Assembly: GCA_020061685.1 (NCBI GenBank)
Contig: JAGUXU010000084.1
Coordinates: 1 to 9,136 of the forward strand
Origin: Candidatus Omnitrophota bacterium
GTDB taxonomy: Bacteria > Omnitrophota > Gorgyraeia > Pluralincolimonadales > Pluralincolimonadaceae
Reading direction: 5' to 3'
Length of the DNA: 9,136 nt
A model generated the notes under the pieces. It searched no databases and was not told where the DNA came from. It was given only the letters and a program-made list of their open reading frames with translations. Positions within the stretch are counted from its first letter, which is position 1. Each line of letters starts with the position of its first letter. A program made the translations under genes and the position numbers. Positions 1 through 6,041 of the stretch are shown here, piece by piece.

Positions 1-741
1 AATTCCCCGTCGGCCATGCCATTGCCCGATAATATTTTTACTGCCGGCAGGTACTTTTACGATGTCATGACGAAGGCGGGCTTCCCCGCGGGAAATATCG
101 ATATCTGCGGCCCGGTCAGGTATCGCGGCCTTATATCGTTTTTAAAAAGGGAGAAAGACGGCAGGGAATTAAGAAAGGCCCTGGGATTCTCCGATTCGGA
201 GAGGGTGTTCTTAGTGGCGATGAATTGGGTGGAAAAAGAAGGGATGGCCATGCTGGCCTCGTTGGCAGCAACGCATCCAAACATGGATAAGCCGGTGCGG
301 TTTATTATACGAAGTCATCCTCACAGGAATTACGATTCCAGGATACGTTCTTTTTTAAAGAAAGCCATGCCGTGCCCGAATTTTACTTTTTTCAAAAATG
401 AATTTTCCATCTACGAAGGGATAAAGGCGGCCGACGGTTTCATTCAGGTCCCCAGCAGTCTTGGATACGAGACTATAGCTATCGGTAAGATGCCCATACT
501 GTATCAGAATAAGCATATCTTTAATGTGAATTCAGTCGAGGAATTAGAGGGCCGCGCCCCGATAGCCTGTTCTGCGAAAGAACTGAGCGACGCGATGTTC
601 TTGGTCGTAAATGACAGGGAGAAGGTTGAGGCGATGAAAAACCGGTGGCCTGAGACCGTAGAGAAATTCTTTTATGACATAAGACAGGATCCGAAGGAAC
701 GATTTGTCGGATTATTAAAGAAACACGGGATCCTGAACTGA
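1..741 (+). CDS. GT-B-like surface carbohydrate biosynthesis protein, 5'-truncated
   Basis: The frame is open from base 1 with no upstream stop. The first ATG (base 16) lies inside a conserved-looking stretch (NSPSAMPLPDNIFTAG), so I read it as the C-terminal half of a longer protein and not a start. The visible 246 codons resemble the second Rossmann lobe of GT-B enzymes such as the CDP-glycerol glycerophosphotransferase-like and TIGR04326 surface carbohydrate families. Numbered from that ATG, there is CGPVRY at 31-36, a beta strand VFLVAMN at 64-70, FIIRSHPHRNY at 97-106, and a nucleotide-sugar-site-like segment IQVPSSLGYETIAIGKMPILY at roughly 143-163 with a Ser-Ser...Glu pattern. No membrane span is visible, so it is probably cytoplasmic. 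It is followed after 19 bases by the methyltransferase gene. The role as a sugar or glycerol-phosphate transferase in glycan assembly is inferred from fold and context; donor and acceptor are unknown. Confidence 0.65.
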   Translation, partial: NSPSAMPLPDNIFTAGRYFYDVMTKAGFPAGNIDICGPVRYRGLISFLKREKDGRELRKALGFSDSERVFLVAMNWVEKEGMAMLASLAATHPNMDKPVRFIIRSHPHRNYDSRIRSFLKKAMPCPNFTFFKNEFSIYEGIKAADGFIQVPSSLGYETIAIGKMPILYQNKHIFNVNSVEELEGRAPIACSAKELSDAMFLVVNDREKVEAMKNRWPETVEKFFYDIRQDPKERFVGLLKKHGILN

Positions 742-750
742 CCTATAGCG

Positions 751-755
751 GGAGG
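751..755 (+). promoter_or_regulatory. Ribosome binding site fixing a TTG start
   Basis: GGAGG lies five bases before the TTG at 761. An in-frame TAA at 758-760 directly precedes that TTG, so no upstream start is possible. The next in-frame ATG (869) would cut 36 residues and has no comparable site. The TTG is therefore the best start. Confidence 0.8.
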
Positions 756-760
756 TTTAA

Positions 761-1792
761 TTGTCCAGAGAAGATACGATAATAGAATCCATCGAAGAAG
801 ACCTGAGGCTGCAGAGAGAGGCGGGTAAACTGAGCCAGCAGAACCTGGGCAAGGAATGGGCTCGCAGGATGCTGACAGAGCCCGGGCGTTTCATAGAGAA
901 TGAGATAAGGCTCAAGCAGGAGGCCTTAAGGGATTTCAGGAAGGATCAGATATTCGTCGGAGACCTCCCGGTCGGCAGGAGGGGCATCTTTAATTTATTT
1001 AATTTTATGGATGGGGCAAGGAGAGGCCACGCCAAGATGCTGAAGGAATCCTTAGGTGTCTTAGAAGAGGCCGGCTTCCTGGACCTGCTGAGAAAATATC
1101 CGATCTCTCATGTCGGGAATCCCGATATCTTTTGCCATAAAGGCTGCCGGTTTACATTCGCGTGGGCGAGGCATATTTATTTTTTAGGTCTTTTCAGGAA
1201 ATACATCGCCCCCCGACTTAAAACGGATTTTACGGCGTTAGACCTGGGGAGCAATTACGGGCTTTTTTCGAGCCTCTTAAAGAGCGAGTTTAACGGAAGC
1301 CATAATATATTGGTGGATCTGCCGCAGCAATTATCCCTCGCGCATTATTATTTAAGCCTGAATTTTCCCGAGGCGAAGATAGCTACCTATAAGGACCTGG
1401 AGAAACCGGACGTGATAGGCAAGGATATGATAAAAAGGTATGATTTTATATTGGTGCCGTGTTATTTTTACGATAAGATCGCAAAAGACGCGGTAGACGT
1501 ATTTACCAATTTCATGTCCTTGCAGGAAATGAGCAGGGAGTTTTTTGACTATTACCTTACGAGAGGGCCGTTTTTAAGCGCCCCGTTTTTCTTTACCGTA
1601 AACAGGTACCAGTCGGCCCCGACATACGACAACGGGCTTACCATACTTGATTATCCTTTGGGGGATTTTGAGAGGATACATTTCGCTACGACGCCCATCG
1701 TCGGCCAGCGCTATAAGAGGAAGATGCTTTTCTTTTATACGTATTTCCCTTACGCGTCACAGCATTTTGAATTTATAGGAAAGAGGGCATAG
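761..1792 (+). CDS. Putative sugar O-methyltransferase (class I SAM-dependent)
   Basis: This 343-residue protein matches the pattern of the putative sugar O-methyltransferase family found in O-antigen and capsule clusters (TIGR04371-like). Residues 1-130 form a charged helical N-terminal region. The SAM-binding motif I is DLGSNYG at 161-167, followed by the second strand VDLP at 185-188 and LSLAHYYL at 191-198. NFMSLQEM at 250-257 with a following YY is typical of the family, where an Asn and Ser/Gln-Glu-Met precede the substrate helix. VNRY is at 280-283. Motif I has Ser-Asn where relatives commonly carry Gly-Gly, but both flanking glycines remain. It has no signal peptide or span and is presumably cytoplasmic, methylating a sugar hydroxyl on a nucleotide sugar or lipid-linked glycan. 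The next gene starts 7 bases after its stop. The family is fairly sure; the substrate is unknown. Confidence 0.78.
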   Translation: MSREDTIIESIEEDLRLQREAGKLSQQNLGKEWARRMLTEPGRFIENEIRLKQEALRDFRKDQIFVGDLPVGRRGIFNLFNFMDGARRGHAKMLKESLGVLEEAGFLDLLRKYPISHVGNPDIFCHKGCRFTFAWARHIYFLGLFRKYIAPRLKTDFTALDLGSNYGLFSSLLKSEFNGSHNILVDLPQQLSLAHYYLSLNFPEAKIATYKDLEKPDVIGKDMIKRYDFILVPCYFYDKIAKDAVDVFTNFMSLQEMSREFFDYYLTRGPFLSAPFFFTVNRYQSAPTYDNGLTILDYPLGDFERIHFATTPIVGQRYKRKMLFFYTYFPYASQHFEFIGKRA

Positions 1793-1799
1793 GGATACA

Positions 1800-3293
1800 A
1801 TGCAGAAAGACCTGGTGATCTTATTTTTTCCGAAGACAAAGCCGGATAATGTGCTGCCCATTGCATTGCTGAAACTGGCCTCGCAGATAACGGCGAAAGG
1901 CTATAAGGTCAAGATCATAGATTCCCGCCTCGATACTGATTACCGCACCACCATCGAGAGGCTTATAAAGGATGCCTTATGCGTGGGGATATCGAGCATG
2001 ACAGGCTATACGATAGAACATAGTTTAAAGGCGTCAAGGATAGTAAAAGAGCTCGACAAAAAGGTCCCCGTCATATGGGGAGGGTGGCATTGCTCCATGC
2101 TTCCCGGACAGACCCTGCAGAATGAATTTGTGGATATCGTCGTCAGGGGCCAGGGCGAGGCCGCCATCGTTGAGATACTGGATGCGCTGCGCAGCGGGCA
2201 AGGCCTGCAGGGGATAAGAGGGATTTCGTATAAAGACGCAAAAGGCGGCATAATCCATAACGAAGACAGGCCGTTTCAGGACATAAAAGATTTTGAACCG
2301 GTGAATTTTGATCTATTGGATATAAGTAAATACATCACGGCGACCCCGCTTGGTTCAAGGACGATATTTTGGAATACCAGCCAGGGATGCCCGTATCATT
2401 GTGGTTTTTGCTCCACCCCTATTTTATATAAGAGCCGCTGGAGCAGTCTTTCTGTCGAGAGGATACTGAAGGAAATAGAGATATTGATGGAAAGGTTCGA
2501 TATAAACGGGCTGGTCTTTGCGGAAGACAATTTTCTCGCGGATCCCAACAGGGTAAGGAAACTCTGCGAGGGCCTTATCGAAAAGAAGCTGGATATAAGG
2601 TGGTCTACGGACGCGCGGATAGATTCCGTCATCAAGCTTTCCGACGAATTCTTATCCCTCCTGAAAAAGAGCGGGTGCGTCAAATTATATCTAGGCGCCG
2701 AGTCCGGCGACCAGGAGATATTGGACCTGATCGATAAATATACAAGAGTGGAAGATACCGTGGCCGCCGCAGAAAAGCTTCACCGCCATGGGATCATCGC
2801 GGAGTTATTTTTGATGGTGGGATTCCCCCTGGACCCCGACAGGGATCTGGATATGACGCTGAAGCTGATAAGGGAGATCAAGGAGAAGTACCCGAATCAC
2901 CAGGCGACGCCGTTCATCTATACGCCGTATCCGGGCACCAAGCTTTTCAACCTGTCGGTAGAAAAGGGGTTGAAAGCCCCGCAAAGACTGGAAGATTGGA
3001 TCAACTGGACCATGCTCACCATAACCACACCCTGGGTGGACAGGGCCTATCTTAATAAGGTGAACAGCCTGATCAAATTTTATCTGCCATTTGCCTACCC
3101 GTCCGATTCCTTGTTAAGGACAATGCGGACATTTTGGCCCGGGATCTTCTACAGGGTAATGCATCGTATAGCGCATTTCAGGGTAAAAAGGAATTTTTTC
3201 TTTTTGCCGGCGGAATGGCAAGTAGTCAAGTATCTTTATTACAATTTTAAGATAGAGCATAATCTTTTTAAGAATATGCCGGTCCCCAGATAA
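1800..3293 (+). CDS. B12-binding-type radical SAM protein
   Basis: This 497-residue protein has the two-domain build of cobalamin-dependent radical SAM enzymes. Residues 1-140 look like the Rossmann B12-binding domain: LPIALLKLASQI at 19-30, KVKIIDSR at 36-43, VGISSMTGY at 62-70, VIWGGWHCSMLP at 91-102 and VRGQGE at 115-120. The radical SAM core follows, with the [4Fe-4S] motif CPYHCGFC (Cys197, 201, 204), VFAEDNF at 239-245, LGAESGD at 298-304, MVGFP at 339-343 and TPYPGT at 375-380. Residues 400-497 form a basic, aromatic C-terminal extension. No DxHxxG motif is visible, so any cobalamin would bind without a protein histidine ligand, as in many members of this class. Known relatives do C-methylation, ring rearrangement or other radical steps on lipids, antibiotics and sugars. 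Its place between two methyltransferases in a glycan cluster suggests modification of a sugar or carrier lipid. The reaction itself cannot be read from sequence. Confidence 0.85.
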   Translation: MQKDLVILFFPKTKPDNVLPIALLKLASQITAKGYKVKIIDSRLDTDYRTTIERLIKDALCVGISSMTGYTIEHSLKASRIVKELDKKVPVIWGGWHCSMLPGQTLQNEFVDIVVRGQGEAAIVEILDALRSGQGLQGIRGISYKDAKGGIIHNEDRPFQDIKDFEPVNFDLLDISKYITATPLGSRTIFWNTSQGCPYHCGFCSTPILYKSRWSSLSVERILKEIEILMERFDINGLVFAEDNFLADPNRVRKLCEGLIEKKLDIRWSTDARIDSVIKLSDEFLSLLKKSGCVKLYLGAESGDQEILDLIDKYTRVEDTVAAAEKLHRHGIIAELFLMVGFPLDPDRDLDMTLKLIREIKEKYPNHQATPFIYTPYPGTKLFNLSVEKGLKAPQRLEDWINWTMLTITTPWVDRAYLNKVNSLIKFYLPFAYPSDSLLRTMRTFWPGIFYRVMHRIAHFRVKRNFFFLPAEWQVVKYLYYNFKIEHNLFKNMPVPR

Positions 3294-3310
3294 CCATAGA
3301 TCATTAAGGC

Positions 3311-3315
3311 AGGAG
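3311..3315 (+). promoter_or_regulatory. Ribosome binding site of the second methyltransferase
   Basis: AGGAG sits six bases before the ATG at 3322, inside a 28-base gap, the longest in the window. It supports that start. I see no convincing promoter or terminator in the gap. Confidence 0.65.
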
Positions 3316-3321
3316 ACAGAG

Positions 3322-4092
3322 ATGAAGGGTATTTTAAAAAAGTTTGCGGAAGCGTCAGTGGCCGAATTATGGAATTTAATTTCCAGGCCCTCGATGATCC
3401 CGGTCATATTATCGGCGCCCTCTTCGGTATCTAACACAGATGCGATACGCCTGCTTTTTCCGGGCCTGACGCAAGGATCGATACAGGCTCTCCGGCTGGA
3501 GTTTTTAGAAAATGAGAAATTCTTCGCGGAGCTGAATAAAAAGATGATCAAGAAGAGGAACATAAGGACGGCATGCGGAGGATCTTATGAATTTTTATAT
3601 ATGTCCGTCAGATCCATGAAGCCGAAGGTCGTATTCGAGACGGGCGTATTTGACGGGCATTCCAGCGCCGTCATCCTCCAGGCCCTTAGCGACAACAATG
3701 AGGGGATACTGGTATCGGTCGATCTGCCTGCCACGGAGGCCATTAAAAATTCAACGGATCGCATGGACGAGACGACCCTGCCGCCGGGGTACGACCCGGG
3801 ATGGATCGTCCCCGACTATTTAAGGAGCCGCTATCGGCTGGTCCTGGGAGACAGCAGGCAGCTTTTGCCACAACTCTTTAAAGAGTATCCGAACGTAGAC
3901 ATATTCCTGCACGATAGCCTGCATACCTTTGAGCACCAATATTTTGAATATGCAACAGCCTGGCCGCACCTGCCGGAGGGAGGGCTGCTCCTGAGCGATG
4001 ATATTTTCTGGAGTCCGGCATTTCACAGGTTCTGTAAAGAAAAAGGCATGGCCTATTTGCGTTTAATAGGGTTCGGCATCTTAAAGAAATAA
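3322..4092 (+). CDS. Class I SAM-dependent methyltransferase (Methyltransf_24 type)
   Basis: This 256-residue protein has a helical N-terminal portion (1-95) followed by a compact Rossmann methyltransferase core. SAM-binding motif I is ETGVFDGHS at 106-114. The acidic end of the second strand is VSVDLP at 131-136, GDSRQLLPQL at 176-185 marks the region contacting the adenine, and DIFLHDSLHTFEH at 193-205 is the hallmark His-Asp-Ser...His of the Methyltransf_24 (PF13578) and cephalosporin-hydroxylase-like groups. LLLSDDIFW follows at 222-230. The adjacent acidic and histidine residues are consistent with a metal-assisted O-methyl transfer, although this is inferred. It is cytoplasmic with no spans. 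Its TAA stop shares one base with the ATG of the next gene (TAATG), which implies translational coupling. In this setting it probably methylates a glycan or its precursor. It is unrelated in detail to the methyltransferase at 761-1792, so the two may act on different positions. Confidence 0.78.
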   Translation: MKGILKKFAEASVAELWNLISRPSMIPVILSAPSSVSNTDAIRLLFPGLTQGSIQALRLEFLENEKFFAELNKKMIKKRNIRTACGGSYEFLYMSVRSMKPKVVFETGVFDGHSSAVILQALSDNNEGILVSVDLPATEAIKNSTDRMDETTLPPGYDPGWIVPDYLRSRYRLVLGDSRQLLPQLFKEYPNVDIFLHDSLHTFEHQYFEYATAWPHLPEGGLLLSDDIFWSPAFHRFCKEKGMAYLRLIGFGILKK

Positions 4093-5273
4093 TGAACGGG
4101 ACCAAGGTGGATATCAAGGTGGTAAACGACCTCGGGGATTGCTCCGCTTCAGATTGGAACGACCTTCTGGAATCTTCGCAGAATCCTTTCCCTTTTCAAA
4201 GGTATGAATGGATCAGGTCCTGGTGGGAGAACCTCGCGTCCGGCAGCGAGAACCTGTTCATCTTATTGGCTAGGAAGCAGGATAAACTTATAGGTATCGC
4301 TCCCTTGAGTTATAAGAGGCACGGATGGCCCGGACATGCCGCCGTAAGATTTATAGGTTCGGGGCACTTCGATTATTTCGATTTTATTATCGCGAGAGGC
4401 GAAGAGGAAAAGACGATAGCCGCTTTTATCGCTTATATAAGAGGCTATTTTAAACAATTTGAGCTGCAACTGAAAAATATCTTTAAGGACTCCCCGTCAT
4501 TCGGGATATTATCGGGAGGGGTCGGCTCCAAAGATCTCAACGGCATGATCTTCAGGGAGGATGTCGTGCCGTATCTGAAGCTGCCGGACACGAAAGAGCA
4601 ATTCTACAATCAGACCGACAGGCTGTTGAGATCGGACGTGAAAAGGCGCCAAAAGCGGTTAACGGAACAGGGAAAGGCGGAATTTAAACGGTGCAATACA
4701 TTCGATGAGGCGAGGGATGCACTCGAAGATTTTTTCGCCATGCATATCAAAAGATGGGAATCCGCGGAAGGCTACAGCGTCTATAAGTTCCCCTCGCGGC
4801 GTAAATTAATGAGGGACCTGCTGCAGGGCTGGTTCGAGAAGAAGCTGTTGAACATTTATTATCTTTCATATAATGAGGACAAAAAACTCGCCATCTGTAT
4901 CGCGTTTGAATTTAACCGGAGATTCATATTTTATACCCACGCATACGACCCGGATTTCGCCAAATTTTCTCCGGCGAAAATACTGGTAAGCGAATTAATA
5001 AATTTCAGCATCGATAATCGATATAAGGAGTTCGATTTCGGCATAGGCAGGGAGGCCTATAAATTAGAATGGCCGTGCGAGATAAGGGGGCTTTGCAATA
5101 TTTATATATATACCGGTAAAAACACCCCGTTGACCCTTCTTTTGAAATGGCGGAGATGCGCGGTCAGCGTTTACCTTTTGAGTATCCTGCCTTTTCTGCG
5201 TAAATTTAGGCCGATTGTTTATCTTTGGCGACGGTTGAATCAAAGAAGAGGCAAGTATCAACGCTTCGAATAG
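4092..5273 (+). CDS. GNAT-fold acyltransferase, BioF2/FemAB-like (Acetyltransf_6)
   Basis: This 393-residue protein follows the pattern of the BioF2-like/CelD-type acetyltransferases (PF13480) common in exopolysaccharide clusters. The N-terminal GNAT half includes NPFPFQRYEWIRSWWENL at 31-48 (the family's 'F..w.w...W' signature), LFILLARK at 55-62, LIGIAPLSY at 66-74 and RFIGSGHFDYFDFI at 86-99. The second half contains RSDVKRRQKRL at 180-190, the main PF13480 block HAYDPDFAKFSPAKIL at 283-298, and YKEFDFGIGREAYKLEW at 311-327. The last 50 residues alternate hydrophobic and arginine-rich segments (347-390) and could lie on the membrane. The likely role is transfer of an acyl group, or by FemAB analogy an aminoacyl group, to an amino or hydroxyl group of the glycan. 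The start overlaps the previous stop by one base, and only AAT separates its TAG from the next gene's ATG. The substrate is unknown. Confidence 0.78.
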   Translation: MNGTKVDIKVVNDLGDCSASDWNDLLESSQNPFPFQRYEWIRSWWENLASGSENLFILLARKQDKLIGIAPLSYKRHGWPGHAAVRFIGSGHFDYFDFIIARGEEEKTIAAFIAYIRGYFKQFELQLKNIFKDSPSFGILSGGVGSKDLNGMIFREDVVPYLKLPDTKEQFYNQTDRLLRSDVKRRQKRLTEQGKAEFKRCNTFDEARDALEDFFAMHIKRWESAEGYSVYKFPSRRKLMRDLLQGWFEKKLLNIYYLSYNEDKKLAICIAFEFNRRFIFYTHAYDPDFAKFSPAKILVSELINFSIDNRYKEFDFGIGREAYKLEWPCEIRGLCNIYIYTGKNTPLTLLLKWRRCAVSVYLLSILPFLRKFRPIVYLWRRLNQRRGKYQRFE

Positions 5274-5276
5274 AAT

Positions 5277-6041
5277 ATGATAGATATAATCAAAGACGCT
5301 ATAAGCCTCGCATGCTATCCGGCCTCGGCCCTGTTCGGCAATAAGGGCGAGACGGTGTTGGTCTATCATTCGATAGAGAGGACCGGTTCGCCCGATACGC
5401 CCCATAAGATCAATCTGCGCGCCCCGCTTTTTGAAGAACAGATAAAGTCCGTATCCCGCTCAGGCAAGCGGGACATGATCGTGACGTTTGACGACGGGTT
5501 CGGCAATTTCTTCGATAATGCTTTTCCGGTCATTTTGAGGTATAATATAAAAACCATACTTTTTATCACCACTGATTTTATCGATGGCAAGATGTCGTTC
5601 GATGCTTTTTTCGGCGGTAGCGCCGGGGTCAAGCCGTTAAGCTGGCGGCAGATCAAGGAGATATCCGGTTCCGGAGTGGAGATAGGGTCGCATACCCTCA
5701 GCCACCCCGATCTGACAAAGCTGAGCAGGGACGCCGCATATAGGGAAATAAGCGAATCGAAGAAAAAGATTGAAGATGCGACAGGCAGGAAAGTCAGATA
5801 TTTTGCCTATCCTTTCGGTTCCGCCCGGGCGTTTAACGGCCGCATAAAACAGCTTGTCAAGGAAAGCGGCTACGAGAGGGCCTATACCAACATAATGGGT
5901 TTTAACGGCGCCGGCAGCGATCCCTATGAGTTAAGGCGCATACGCGTCTATAGCAACGATAATATGTTCCGTTTTAAGATGAAGGTAAAAGGCGCGTATA
6001 ATTGGGTTGATTCCGTGAATATTTTAGGTGTCAAGAGATGA
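5277..6041 (+). CDS. Polysaccharide deacetylase (NodB/CE4 family)
   Basis: This 254-residue protein carries the NodB-homology motifs in order. TFDDG is at 70-74 (Asp72 as expected catalytic base, Asp73 as metal ligand), SHTLSHPDL is at 138-146 (His139 and His143 completing the Asp-His-His metal site), and RYFAYPFGSA is at 174-183. VYHSIE at 29-34 is the usual first strand. Such enzymes remove acetyl groups from N-acetylhexosamines in polysaccharides or lipid-linked sugars. The first 25 residues are only weakly hydrophobic (IISLACYPASALFG) and do not form a clear signal peptide, so I cannot say whether it acts inside or outside the membrane. The stretch between FEEQI (52-56) and TFDDG is short compared with many relatives. 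There is no clear ribosome binding site. It starts 3 bases after the upstream stop and its own TGA overlaps the next ATG by 4 bases (ATGA), so it probably depends on coupled translation. Confidence 0.88.
   Translation: MIDIIKDAISLACYPASALFGNKGETVLVYHSIERTGSPDTPHKINLRAPLFEEQIKSVSRSGKRDMIVTFDDGFGNFFDNAFPVILRYNIKTILFITTDFIDGKMSFDAFFGGSAGVKPLSWRQIKEISGSGVEIGSHTLSHPDLTKLSRDAAYREISESKKKIEDATGRKVRYFAYPFGSARAFNGRIKQLVKESGYERAYTNIMGFNGAGSDPYELRRIRVYSNDNMFRFKMKVKGAYNWVDSVNILGVKR

Noticed and set aside
3114..3563. Reverse-strand open frame (149 codons) across the 3294-3321 gap
   Set aside because: It overlaps the ends of two well-supported plus-strand genes, its translation is low in recognisable structure, and no ribosome binding site supports it.
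5010..5024. Palindromic ATCGATAATCGAT stretch
   Set aside because: It lies within the acyltransferase reading frame, is short, is not repeated elsewhere in the window, and has no regulatory context.
5271..5279. Acyltransferase and deacetylase in the same frame, separated only by TAG AAT, read as a broken fusion
   Set aside because: Both proteins look complete with ordinary ends for their families, and adjacent coupled genes with a 3-base gap are common in this operon.
5454..5473. Perfect 7-bp inverted repeat with a 6-base loop (TCCCGCT / AGCGGGA)
   Set aside because: It is inside the deacetylase coding sequence, has no following T-run and precedes the catalytic TFDDG codons, so a terminator role is unlikely.
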